NCBI GenBank assembly: GCA_028284765.1
Contig: JANQRA010000020.1
Coordinates: 1-64,000 of the forward strand
Origin: Acidimicrobiia bacterium
GTDB lineage: Bacteria; Actinomycetota; Acidimicrobiia; Spongiisociales; ZC4RG35
Reading direction: 5' to 3'
DNA: 64,000 nt
Below the pieces are notes generated by a model. That model saw only the letters and a list, made by a program, of their open reading frames with translations, was not told the origin of the DNA and did not search any database. Numbering within the stretch: position 1 is the first letter of the stretch; the number at the start of each line of letters is the position of its first letter. A program made the translations under genes and the position numbers. Positions 50,854 through 59,563 of the stretch are shown in pieces.

Positions 50854-51732
50854 GTGGCGCAGCACCAGACAGAACCTCAAGCCTCGACAGGCCGACCCGG
50901 ACGACGCTGGCCGATACCTGCTCTTCTAAGCGCGGTCGTCCTGGTTGGGGTCGTAGTGATGGCCATCTGGCCCCACAGCTGGCTCCCGAACGACCCCATA
51001 CAGATCGAGCCAGCTCTTCGCTTCCTGCCCCCGGCTTTCATGGAGGGCGGAGATCCGCAGTACTGGCTAGGGACTGATGTACTGGGGCGCGACATCTTCA
51101 GCCAGATGATTGCTGGGGCACGTGCCTCGCTCGTGATCGTGGTATCAGCTGCTTTGCTCTCGCTGGTCATCGGGGTGGCCGCTGGGCTGGTGGCCGGTCA
51201 CTTCGGCGGTCGGACGGACTCGATAATCATGCGGCTGGTAGACGTTCAGCTGGCCTTTCCGGTGCTGGTGCTGATTATCGCCGTTGTCGCTGTTTTCGGG
51301 CCTTCGATCCCAAACCTCATATTGGTTTTGGCCCTGGCGAGTTGGGCAACCTATGCCCGGCTGGTTCGAGGACTCGTCCTATCCCTGAAAGAGCAAGAGT
51401 TCATCGACGCCGCGTGGGCATCCGGAGCGTCGCATGGTGCGGTACTCATTCGTCACTACCTCCCGAACGTCGCTACCTCGATTGTGATCTTCACAACGTT
51501 CGAGCTGGCCAGACTCCTCCTGGTAGAAGCCGCCCTCTCTTTCCTGGGACTTGGCGTGCAGCCACCAACACCAAGTTGGGGGCGGATGATCTCGGAAGCG
51601 CGCAACTACTTGTTCGAAGCGTGGTGGGCATCCGCACTTCCCGGTCTGCTGATCGTTGCGACGGTTCTCGCTTTCAACTTGCTCGGAGACGAGTTCCGGG
51701 ATCGGCTCGACCCACACAGGGAGAGAGGGTGA
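50854..51732 (+). CDS. Peptide ABC transporter B, DppC-like permease
   Basis: 292 residues from GTG 50854. A basic N-terminal tail is followed by a membrane helix (LLSAVVLVGVVVMAIWP) and the DppC signature YWLGTDVLGRDIFSQMIAGA. Further membrane segments and the EAA loop EFIDAAWASGASHGAVLIRH are followed by LSFLGLGVQPPTPSWG. It is the last transporter gene; 72 bases separate it from the first M14/aspartoacylase-like gene, which has its own GGAG ribosome-binding site and may be read from the same mRNA. Confidence 0.94.
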   Translation: MAQHQTEPQASTGRPGRRWPIPALLSAVVLVGVVVMAIWPHSWLPNDPIQIEPALRFLPPAFMEGGDPQYWLGTDVLGRDIFSQMIAGARASLVIVVSAALLSLVIGVAAGLVAGHFGGRTDSIIMRLVDVQLAFPVLVLIIAVVAVFGPSIPNLILVLALASWATYARLVRGLVLSLKEQEFIDAAWASGASHGAVLIRHYLPNVATSIVIFTTFELARLLLVEAALSFLGLGVQPPTPSWGRMISEARNYLFEAWWASALPGLLIVATVLAFNLLGDEFRDRLDPHRERG

Positions 51733-51804
51733 TCGTGGTTGTCGCGCCCTCCGGATCACACTAACGTGCTAGTACGCTATAACGCTTGAATCAAGGAGAA
51801 TTGC

Positions 51805-52860
51805 GTGCCTACGTCGAGCACCGGGATCACCATCTACGGGACCCAGATCGAACTTGACACCAAGCAAATCGTCGAAATCCCAATCACCACCGGACTCAAC
51901 GGCACAACCATCAAGCTCATAGCGCATGCGGTCGTCGGAGCCCGCCCCGGCCCGGTGCTGTGCATCATGAACACAATCCACGGTGGCGAGTGGTTCGCTA
52001 TGGAGCCCCTCAGGCAAGTGCGGAACGCCCTGGACACATCCCAAATGGCAGGGGCTGTGATCATCGCCCCCGTCGTCAACCCGGCAGCGTTCGCTCTTGA
52101 CGTTCGAAATGTGCCGGATCAGGTTGATTCCCCAGATTTGAATCGGATATTCCCTGGACCGCTCACATCGACCGGCGACCAAATCGTTGCGGCCTTGACC
52201 GAGCATCTCATCCGAAACTCCGATGCACTGATCGATTTTCACATGGGTCCCAAAGGCGCGGCGTTCACCGACGCACTCACCGGATCCGACTTCCCCGAAG
52301 AGGTCTCGAAAAGAAGCTTGGAGCTCGCACTTGCGTTCGGCTCCCCGATCGTTCGCCACGCCCCGATGATCTCGGGATTCCCAGGACCGAAGTCATCAAA
52401 GCCGTACGCGGCCGCAGTGCTCGGCATACCCGGATTCGGCGGTGAGGTTGGAGGCGCCGGTTTTGGACCCAAACTCGATGCCGTGTGGCATCGCAGAACT
52501 GTCGACGGTATCCACGGAGTGATGGCGGCCATGGGCATTCTGGCCCAAGCACCAGACCACCTCCCGACAAGGCAGCTGGTTTATCGAAACGCCCATCGGA
52601 TCAATCCCCGTGTCGGCGGAATCCTCCGTCCGGAACTCACCGGATCCGAGATGGGCATCGAAGTGGAGGAAGGCCAGGTACTGGGTCGCATCACAAGCCC
52701 CTACACAGGGGAGGTCCTCGAGGAGTTGAAGGCTCCAGCGAATGGCTTGGCGTACTACGTCGGGCGGGAGCATCCGGTATATCCGGGTGGTTGGGCCTTC
52801 GGATTGGCACAGATCGACGACGACGCCCGATGGGTCACCAACGAGGAAGGAGCCGTCTGA
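51805..52860 (+). CDS. Succinylglutamate desuccinylase/aspartoacylase-like metallohydrolase, copy 1
   Basis: 351 residues from GTG 51805 with AAGGAGA upstream. M14-type zinc ligands: NTIHGGEWFAMEPLR (H-x2-E), a later histidine in ALIDFHMGPKGAA, and the substrate segment DSPDLNRIFPG. EVGGAGFGPKLD is a further family motif, perhaps containing the catalytic glutamate. The C-terminal ~90 residues form the beta-barrel-like domain (GILRPELTGSEMG, GRITSPYTGEVLEELKAP). The family removes acyl groups from N-acyl amino acids or cleaves related amides. A paralogue follows directly after 1 base, so the two may act on different acyl groups or as a heteromer. Cytoplasmic. Confidence 0.9.
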   Translation: MPTSSTGITIYGTQIELDTKQIVEIPITTGLNGTTIKLIAHAVVGARPGPVLCIMNTIHGGEWFAMEPLRQVRNALDTSQMAGAVIIAPVVNPAAFALDVRNVPDQVDSPDLNRIFPGPLTSTGDQIVAALTEHLIRNSDALIDFHMGPKGAAFTDALTGSDFPEEVSKRSLELALAFGSPIVRHAPMISGFPGPKSSKPYAAAVLGIPGFGGEVGGAGFGPKLDAVWHRRTVDGIHGVMAAMGILAQAPDHLPTRQLVYRNAHRINPRVGGILRPELTGSEMGIEVEEGQVLGRITSPYTGEVLEELKAPANGLAYYVGREHPVYPGGWAFGLAQIDDDARWVTNEEGAV

Positions 52861-52861
52861 C

Positions 52862-53860
52862 ATGGCGACGAAAGACAACTCAGTCGTAGGGCGCAGATTG
52901 CGCCACTTTCCCGTGACCACGGATCTGGACAACTCCGAGATCTCGGTCATCGTCAACGAACTGACGGGACAGCATGCGGGGCCGACACTTGCCATCGTGT
53001 CAGGCCTCCACGGCTCGGAGTGGCTGGCCCCGATTGCCAATACGGACCTGATCCAGCACATCGACCTCGAAGCATTGCACGGGACGCTTCTCGTGGTCCC
53101 GGTCGCCAATCCGATCGCATTCGCCTCCGGTACTCGCAACATACGAGATGAGTCGGACTCTCCTGACCTCAACAGGTCCTTCGGCGGAAAACAAACCTGG
53201 CTAGCGGATCAGATCGCAAGGGTTATCTCCCAAGAGGTGTTGGAAGGCGCGGACGCCGTGATCGACTTCCATACGGGTCCATGGGGCGCCGCCATGGATG
53301 TTGTGGCGTGTCCCTCGGATTACAGCAACGCTGACCTGAACGAGAGGTCACTGGGTCTCGCCAAGGCTTTTGGTCGACCATTCATCCGACGAGGTCCCAT
53401 GGTTTCCGATTTTCCAGGCCCCAAGAGCATGATCGGGTACGCAGGCGAAGTACTTGGAGTGCCCGGCATAGTGGCAGAGGTGGGTGGCGTCGGTTTCGAT
53501 CTCGAAGTCGAGACAGCGTGGAAGCGGATCCTCATCGACGGCGTTCTTAACGTGATGGCCCACCTCGGAATGCTGGAGCGACCGGCGGGCAACGCGTCGA
53601 TCGCCTACGTAGGCGCAGCACACCGCGTCAACCCGAGCCAGGGCGGAATGGTCGAGGCCTTGCTCGGTGCCGACCGTCTGATGAGCAACGTTGCCGAAGG
53701 TGAACTACTGGGACGCGTCTGGAGCCCATACACATTCGATGTGATCGAGGAGCTTCGGGCCCCAGTTGCCGGTATTCTCGGGATGGTGCCTACAAATCAT
53801 CCAGCACGCCCCGGAGACTGGGCCTATTTGGTATTCGAGCGGACTCAGTCGCCAGGGTGA
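52862..53860 (+). CDS. Succinylglutamate desuccinylase/aspartoacylase-like metallohydrolase, copy 2
   Basis: 332 residues from ATG 52862; an earlier in-frame start lies inside copy 1 and is not used. The same motifs as copy 1 are present: SGLHGSEWLAPIANTD, DESDSPDLNRSFGG, AVIDFHTGPWGAAM, AEVGGVGFDLEVETAWKRIL and GRVWSPYTFDVIEELRAPVA. The two proteins are aligned over their full length but clearly diverged, so the duplication is old and both are under selection. It ends about 90 bases before the GntR-type regulator, with a palindromic site between. Confidence 0.9.
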   Translation: MATKDNSVVGRRLRHFPVTTDLDNSEISVIVNELTGQHAGPTLAIVSGLHGSEWLAPIANTDLIQHIDLEALHGTLLVVPVANPIAFASGTRNIRDESDSPDLNRSFGGKQTWLADQIARVISQEVLEGADAVIDFHTGPWGAAMDVVACPSDYSNADLNERSLGLAKAFGRPFIRRGPMVSDFPGPKSMIGYAGEVLGVPGIVAEVGGVGFDLEVETAWKRILIDGVLNVMAHLGMLERPAGNASIAYVGAAHRVNPSQGGMVEALLGADRLMSNVAEGELLGRVWSPYTFDVIEELRAPVAGILGMVPTNHPARPGDWAYLVFERTQSPG

Positions 53861-53878
53861 CAAGATCCGATCGGTCTA

Positions 53879-53895
53879 GGATTGATTATCAATCC
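53879..53895. promoter_or_regulatory. Perfect palindrome GGATTGAT-T-ATCAATCC upstream of the GntR-type gene
   Basis: Eight-base arms with a single-base spacer, 63 bases before the ATG at 53958. The core ATTGA-TTA-TCAAT matches the ATTGA-ATG-TCAAT repeat in front of the FadR-type gene at 27.46 kb. This is the best operator candidate for autoregulation of the GntR-type protein that follows. Confidence 0.55.
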
Positions 53896-53951
53896 CGAGT
53901 GGCTTGCGCGGGCCGCAGGCTATTCCGTCATCTGACAACGCGGAGAGTTAG

Positions 53952-55007
53952 GTGGGAATGACCGACCTCAACCACGACATCGACAAGTCCAGCGACGAAC
54001 CAAAGCACGCCGACCGAGGCGTATTCAGTCTCAACCTTGATCGATCGAGTGCAATACCGGCCTATCAGCAGCTGAAGTTTCACATCATCCACGCGCTCTC
54101 GACAAGGAGGCTCCGCGCCGGGGATGTCATGCCATCCGTTCGCGAGGCCTCCCAGCTCCTCGGGCTCGCCCCGGCCACCGTCCAAAGGACCTACGGAGAG
54201 CTCCGTCAAGAGGGCTTTCTTGACAGCAAACCCGGACACTACGTCTTCGTCACGGGTCTTGATAGCCGCCGAGCCGATCGGGCCGATCAGAACCGATACT
54301 CATCATTGAGAGATGTATTGGTCCCTGTCTACGTCAACGCTCGGTCGATGGGTTTCACCGACTCAGAGATCATGAGCACCCTCGAAGACCTGACAGCACA
54401 CGAGGAGGTCGATCGCTCCAAGCCCAGACTCGCTTTCGTCGGATTGGGCAGAAGCGTCGTGGACAAATACGTTCCCATACTCGCCGATGCACTCTCTGTT
54501 CTCGGAGCTGAGGTGGTCGGCGTTGAATTGGATGAATTCATCGCATCCGACGGAGCTGTGTTAGAGGAGATAGGTCCAGTACACCTGGCGGTCAGCTTGG
54601 TGTCATGGCTCAGTGAAGTCCGCGAGATCGGGGCCAGGCGAGGGATCCATACAGTTGGTCTACTCGTCGAGCCTTCCCCGGAAACCAAGCGGGTATTGGT
54701 TTCTTATCCGTATGGAACCAAGATCGGGCTGATCACAGAGCCGCGATACGTGACCAATGTCGCTGCCATCATCGAGCAGCTGTGTGGACCTCAAGTGCAG
54801 GTCGTCACCGTCGTCGAAGACTCAGCAGTCTCGAAGAAGACTCTCGCTAGCTGCGACGTGTACGTCAGAACGTTCCGAGCAGAAGAGCTTGCTAGGTCTC
54901 TGCTCCCTCCAGGTGTCGAAGCGACTGAGTTCCGCGTGCTCCCAGTGCAGGCCTCTCTGGAACATACAGAGGCTCTACTGCTACAGCACTGGCTCGAGGC
55001 CGAGTAA
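53952..55007 (+). CDS. GntR-type regulator with an unusual C-terminal domain
   Basis: 351 residues from GTG 53952; ATG 53958 (2 codons later) is as likely. The N-terminal GntR winged helix (about 35-105) has IPAYQQLKFHIIHALSTRRL, DVMPSVREASQLLGLAPATV and QRTYGELRQEGFLDSKPGHY. The remaining ~230 residues are not an FCD or UTRA domain that I recognise. They look like an alpha/beta repeat fold (RPRLAFVGLGRSVVDKYVPI-like start, then IHTVGLLVEPSPETKRVLVS, VVTVVEDSAVSKKTLASCDV), reminiscent of periplasmic-binding-protein or Rossmann-like sensors. It closes the transporter B gene set and probably controls it. Confidence 0.85.
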   Translation: MGMTDLNHDIDKSSDEPKHADRGVFSLNLDRSSAIPAYQQLKFHIIHALSTRRLRAGDVMPSVREASQLLGLAPATVQRTYGELRQEGFLDSKPGHYVFVTGLDSRRADRADQNRYSSLRDVLVPVYVNARSMGFTDSEIMSTLEDLTAHEEVDRSKPRLAFVGLGRSVVDKYVPILADALSVLGAEVVGVELDEFIASDGAVLEEIGPVHLAVSLVSWLSEVREIGARRGIHTVGLLVEPSPETKRVLVSYPYGTKIGLITEPRYVTNVAAIIEQLCGPQVQVVTVVEDSAVSKKTLASCDVYVRTFRAEELARSLLPPGVEATEFRVLPVQASLEHTEALLLQHWLEAE

Positions 55008-55018
55008 GAGATGTCGCA

Positions 55019-56053
55019 ATGACCTCGGGCGGGTCAGCACGACACTCAGTGCTGGTCCTTTCGGATCTTCCCCATGAAGAGCTTGCGGCTTACGCACGTC
55101 ACGTAGAGAGCCTCGGGTTCGACGGGATTTGGTATGCAGACGAACGCTTCTACCACGAGCCATACATCGGGCTCACCGTGATCGCTTCTGCCACCGAACG
55201 AATCTTCCTCGGGCCAGGAGTTACGGACCCGAGATCTCGTCACCCGGCACTCACGGCAGCGGCGATCAACTCGCTGAATGAACTGTCGGGTGGCCGCGCA
55301 GTCCTTGGGGTTGGGGCGGGCAAGTCCGGATTCCACAATCTCGGTTTGACACGCAAGAACTCGGCTGTGGCGATCCGAGAAGCCGTGAGGGTCATAGACG
55401 GTCTCCTGAACCGCCGGCAGATGACCCAAGAGGGTCAGGTTGTGTTCATCAAGGACGGAGCCATGAAGGTGCCAGCTGCTCCCGTCCCTATCTGCGTCGC
55501 AGCCAACGGGCCACTAACGCTTGAAGTTGCTGGCTCGGTCGCGGACATGGTCATGGTTCCTCACTGCCGATCTCTTGTGTTGCTTGAACACAAGATTGCA
55601 AGCGTCTCGAAAGGAGCCGAACGAGCAGGTCGGCCGCTGCCACAGGTGATCCTGCGCTTGGACACTGCCATTTCAGAAGATGAAGAGTTGGCAAAGCTCA
55701 CCGCCAAGACTCGGCTAGGGCGGACGCTCTGGGCCGCCTATCCAAACATCGCATTCATGGACACGCTTGGACTCGACCTACCGGGTGAGCTCGATCGACG
55801 CCTACGGGAGGCCGGACCATTTCAATACACCTTCGACTTGTCAGTCTTCAGGCAGTTCGCTGATGCGATCCCGGATGAAATCCTCGACGCCGTGTGTCTG
55901 GCAGGGACGCCAGCGCAAGTAGCAGAACAGGTGGCAGAACTCGTATCCAGTGGCGTCGATGAAATCAACATTCTCCCAGTCACTCACGAAGGGCAGACTG
56001 AAGCGGATCTGATCGAACTCTATGCGTCGGCATTGTTGATCACCCCTGCCTAG
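55019..56053 (+). CDS. LLM-class flavin-dependent oxidoreductase
   Basis: 344 residues, 11 bases after the regulator gene. The luciferase-like barrel shows YARHVESLGFDGIWYADERF, ERIFLGPGVTDPRSRHPALT, NELSGGRAVLGVGAGKSGF and the C-terminal LAGTPAQVAEQVAELVSSGV. Many actinobacterial members use F420 rather than FMN (methylenetetrahydromethanopterin-reductase-like). The reaction could be oxidation or reduction of an imported compound or its breakdown product. It is the last gene of the catabolic region on this side. Confidence 0.88.
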   Translation: MTSGGSARHSVLVLSDLPHEELAAYARHVESLGFDGIWYADERFYHEPYIGLTVIASATERIFLGPGVTDPRSRHPALTAAAINSLNELSGGRAVLGVGAGKSGFHNLGLTRKNSAVAIREAVRVIDGLLNRRQMTQEGQVVFIKDGAMKVPAAPVPICVAANGPLTLEVAGSVADMVMVPHCRSLVLLEHKIASVSKGAERAGRPLPQVILRLDTAISEDEELAKLTAKTRLGRTLWAAYPNIAFMDTLGLDLPGELDRRLREAGPFQYTFDLSVFRQFADAIPDEILDAVCLAGTPAQVAEQVAELVSSGVDEINILPVTHEGQTEADLIELYASALLITPA

Positions 56054-56173
56054 TTTTTGACAAGCACCGGAATTCCTCCCCAACGACCCTCCCCCAGAAA
56101 AGGGTTTTGGTCCTACCGGTAAGGGTCATTGGACCGAGGCGCCCACTACCCCCGCCTCGTACGTTCGAGTCGA

Positions 56174-57484
56174 ATGGTAGGAAGACCTCTCATCCTCAAC
56201 CGGAGATGGCTGGTGGTTGTGGGGGCGGTTCTCATCCAGCTGTGTCTCGGAGCTATCTACGCATGGTCGGTGTTCACCCCCACGCTTCGAGACGCCGGAT
56301 GGAGCCGGTTTCAAACTCAAGTCGTCTTCTCCGCCGGGCTGGCCTCGTTTGCGATTGTCATGGTTCTCGCCGGCAGGAAGCTGGCTGACTGGGGGCCACA
56401 AAGGCTTGCCGTTGCCGGCGGTGTAACCGTTGGGCTCGGCTACCTGGTTGCCTCCCTTGACAGCGGGACTGACTTCTGGACGGTCCTTGCCGGAGTGGGG
56501 CTGATCGCGGGTGCCGGAATCGGCCTGGCGTATGTCGTTCCGATCGCAGTCGGCATGCGATGGTTCCCTGACCGAAAAGGGCTCATCACAGGGGCCGCCG
56601 TAGCTGGATTCGGTTTCGGAGCCCTGGCGTGGATCAAGGTGGCTGGCGAATGGGGCGAGCTGATCAGCCGTGTTGGCCTCGACGGCACGTTCCTCACCTA
56701 CGCCGTCGTCTTCGCCGGCCTGGTGCTGCTGGGCAGCTCCACCATGGTCTTCCCTCCCGACGGATGGCTTCCAGAAGGCTTCGTCCCGGCCAGTGGCGCC
56801 AACTCAGGAGAGGTCGACTACACCCCTCGGGAAATGCTGCGTACACCGCAGTTCCACCTGATATCCCTGACCTTCGCCGTTTCCGCTGGAGCAGGGCTCA
56901 TGGCGATCGGGTTGATGAAGCTGTGGCCGGTCGAGGCCCTCACCGAACAGGGATTGGACCAAGCACAGGCAAGCGCCATCGCAGGAACGGCCATGGCCGT
57001 GTTCTTCAGCCTTGCCAATGGCATCGGCCGCATCGTCTGGGGTTCTCTGAGCGACAAGCTGGGCCGCAAACTATCCATCATCGTCATGGCGGCCAGCCAG
57101 GGAATCCTGATGTTCGCCTTCATCCCGATGGCTGGATCCGAGTACACGCTGTACGCGGCATCGGCGCTGATCGGATTCAACTTCGGTGGCAACTTCGCCC
57201 TGTTCCCAGCGATCACCGCAGACCGCTTTGGGAACAGCTCGGTCGGCGCCAATTACCCATGGGTGTTCCTCGCCTACGGATTTGGCGGGATTGTCTTCCC
57301 CATCCTCGGCGGCTGGCTCGGCGACCTGGGCAACTTCCCTCTCGCCTTCTCCATCTGCGGAGTCGCATGTGTGGTCGGCGCCGTGGCCGCATTCCTCGTG
57401 TACCCACCGCACCACGACGAAGCGATGCATCGATTCACGGTCCGCCGCTTCTTCCACAACGCCCACCTTTTTGAAGAGGGATAG
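56174..57484 (+). CDS. MFS transporter, oxalate/formate antiporter (OFA) type
   Basis: 436 residues from ATG 56174; an upstream in-frame start at 56129 adds 15 unlikely residues. RRWLVVVGAVLIQLCLGAIY followed by AWSVFTPTLRD is the OFA-family hallmark. Twelve hydrophobic segments can be traced, with the MFS loop motif GSLSDKLGRKLSIIVM between helices 8 and 9 and FNFGGNFALFPAITADRFG later. It should exchange small carboxylates across the membrane. It is preceded by 120 bases that contain no convincing regulatory signal. Confidence 0.92.
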   Translation: MVGRPLILNRRWLVVVGAVLIQLCLGAIYAWSVFTPTLRDAGWSRFQTQVVFSAGLASFAIVMVLAGRKLADWGPQRLAVAGGVTVGLGYLVASLDSGTDFWTVLAGVGLIAGAGIGLAYVVPIAVGMRWFPDRKGLITGAAVAGFGFGALAWIKVAGEWGELISRVGLDGTFLTYAVVFAGLVLLGSSTMVFPPDGWLPEGFVPASGANSGEVDYTPREMLRTPQFHLISLTFAVSAGAGLMAIGLMKLWPVEALTEQGLDQAQASAIAGTAMAVFFSLANGIGRIVWGSLSDKLGRKLSIIVMAASQGILMFAFIPMAGSEYTLYAASALIGFNFGGNFALFPAITADRFGNSSVGANYPWVFLAYGFGGIVFPILGGWLGDLGNFPLAFSICGVACVVGAVAAFLVYPPHHDEAMHRFTVRRFFHNAHLFEEG

Positions 57485-57692
57485 AGGCTCACGCTCGACC
57501 GCCTCCCGAAGTTCATCGGCACGACATTTCAAGATCGGCGCCTGGAAGGTCGATAACAAGTCGATCGAGTTCGCCGCGTGCTGCTCGATGACAATCGACT
57601 GGCAGGCCAGTTATGAACTATGCCAAGGATCGGCCGGGAGCGACGGGGGCCACCACTCCAAAACAGACGCCGAAGAAAGGCCTTGTCGCGTC

Positions 57693-59498
57693 GTGAAAAC
57701 CTCTCCCGATATCTCTGAAGTTTGGAATCAGTTCCGCCTGCGGGGATCGTCGTTGACGCTGGTCGTCCTAGTGGTTCTCGGCTTCAGTTGGGACTGGCCG
57801 GGCGCTCTCGTTCTAGTAGGGGTGGCGGCTGTGTCGGTCGTCGATGCGTATTTGCGAAGCAAGGGACGAGGGTACGGATCGCTGTTCACTTCAATCGCCT
57901 TGGACGTGACTCTGATCGGCGCCGGGGTTGTGATCGCGGATCTAGAGGTCGAGGCGCTGGCAATGCCCTACATCTATGCAATGGCCATCCCCCTACTGCT
58001 CCTGCCGTTGGCAAGGAGCTTCTATTTGGTCGCCTACGCAACGCTGTGGACGGTCGTGGCCCTTGGGACATCCGACCTGTTGGCTCCGCCCGCAAGCGTC
58101 GACCCCCAACTCGTTTCCATCGTGGCGTTTGCGCTGTTCGCCACCCTCCTTCTCTTCTTGATAGGAATCGTCGCCTTTGCGCTTCAGCGCGTTCGCGACA
58201 TGGAATCCAATCAGCTACTCCACGAGCAGGCTCTTCGGATCGCCGGTCAAAAGCTCCTAGCCGAGCCCGGCGATCCGGGGCTGACCGACGCTCTCGCTGC
58301 GATCCGTGCCGCAACCGGGGCCAGCGTCGCCTTCGTTGGAGAGAACACGGGTGACAAAGAGACCGGCCCTGCTGCCCGAGTTCTCCAGGTCTCCGCCGAG
58401 GCAGACATGGTGACAGGAAAGGCAACTGGGCTCTGGACCCTGCCCTGGCTCGGACACGCCGAAGTGGCGCGCCAGCTCGCCAGTGGTGACGCCGTCTCCC
58501 TCGACAGTGCCGTGGCTATGGCTCTTGGAGCGGTTCCTGCGGAGATCCATTCGATCGCAGTGCCCGTCTTCGTGAATGGCGAGTGGGACGGATTTCTTGG
58601 AGTCGCGCACCATGGCCACGCCAAGGACGACTCAGAAGCCGACCTGAGGACGTTGGAGACCATCGCAACCATGATCGGTGCGTCTCTCGAGCGTCAAGCC
58701 GTTCGCCAACGCCTCGAGCAGCTGATCAAGTCGAAGGACCAGTTCCTCGCGAGCGTCAGCCACGAAATCCGAACACCACTCACCTCGGTTCTCGGATTCG
58801 CTTCAGTGCTCAAAGAAGAGCCGGGCCAGCTTTCGGAAGAAGAAGGCCGAGAAATCGTAGAACTGATCGAACAGCAGGCGATCGAAGTGTCGGACCTCGT
58901 CGAGGATCTGCTGGTGGCTGCCCGTGCCGACATCGATGCCGTCAACGTGCAGATCGTCCCTGTTGTCCTGTCCGACGAGATCCAGTCAGTGCTGTCAGCG
59001 AGACTTGGCGAGCAACAGAGCGACATATTTGTAGCCGCCTCCCCTGCACATCGGGTGATGGCAGACCCGACCAGGGTTCGTCAGATAATCCGCAACCTGC
59101 TGACCAACGCGCTCCGATACGGCGGTGAGCAGATCACCATCACGACCCATCTCGATGGATCCGAGGTGCTCATGGTCTTCTCCGACAACGGCGCTGGCAT
59201 CCCCAGTGAGCTTCGGCGGCGGCTGTTCGATCCTTACGAGCGCGGTCGGGACGGATTGATGAAGCCCGAGTCCATTGGCCTCGGCCTGGCAGTGTCCCGC
59301 CAGCTAGCGCGGCTCATGGACGGCGATCTCACGCTCAGGTCCGATCTCGGCGGCGCCGCTTTCCAACTATCGCTCCCGAGGGCCGTCGTCGATGAACCGG
59401 AGCAAGCAGATCGTCTGCCAGCAGGCGCCTTGGTCGTGGGCAAAGAAGTGCACATCTCGATCCCCCCTGAGGACTGGACAGAAGTCGGAGCCGACTGA
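57693..59498 (+). CDS. Orphan membrane sensor histidine kinase
   Basis: About 601 residues from GTG 57693; an ATG about 105 bases upstream is a possible alternative start, and neither has a strong ribosome-binding site. Six hydrophobic segments fill residues 15-165, followed by a GAF-like domain (about 185-335) and a dimerisation/phosphoacceptor helix with FLASVSHEIRTPLTSVLGFA. The ATP-binding domain has IIRNLLTNALRYGGEQITI, FSDNGAGIPSELRRRLFDPY and SIGLGLAVSRQLARLMDGDL. All N, H, G1 and G2 boxes are intact. No response regulator gene is nearby, so its partner is elsewhere. It begins some 200 bases after the transporter, and transcription may be shared. Confidence 0.92.
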   Translation: MKTSPDISEVWNQFRLRGSSLTLVVLVVLGFSWDWPGALVLVGVAAVSVVDAYLRSKGRGYGSLFTSIALDVTLIGAGVVIADLEVEALAMPYIYAMAIPLLLLPLARSFYLVAYATLWTVVALGTSDLLAPPASVDPQLVSIVAFALFATLLLFLIGIVAFALQRVRDMESNQLLHEQALRIAGQKLLAEPGDPGLTDALAAIRAATGASVAFVGENTGDKETGPAARVLQVSAEADMVTGKATGLWTLPWLGHAEVARQLASGDAVSLDSAVAMALGAVPAEIHSIAVPVFVNGEWDGFLGVAHHGHAKDDSEADLRTLETIATMIGASLERQAVRQRLEQLIKSKDQFLASVSHEIRTPLTSVLGFASVLKEEPGQLSEEEGREIVELIEQQAIEVSDLVEDLLVAARADIDAVNVQIVPVVLSDEIQSVLSARLGEQQSDIFVAASPAHRVMADPTRVRQIIRNLLTNALRYGGEQITITTHLDGSEVLMVFSDNGAGIPSELRRRLFDPYERGRDGLMKPESIGLGLAVSRQLARLMDGDLTLRSDLGGAAFQLSLPRAVVDEPEQADRLPAGALVVGKEVHISIPPEDWTEVGAD

Positions 59499-59563
59499 CT
59501 GTCAACGTCGCTCCAGGTCGCCTGGGGAACGCCTACCGATCTGCCAGACGTAGCATCCGCTCG

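Noticed and set aside
51765..51790. GTGCTAGTAC-like imperfect palindrome before the first aspartoacylase-like gene
   Set aside because: Two of the five base pairs mismatch and no second copy was found; too weak to call an operator.
57186..57692. In-frame extension upstream of the histidine kinase
   Set aside because: It overlaps the 3' part of the MFS transporter in another frame and has no sensor-like sequence.
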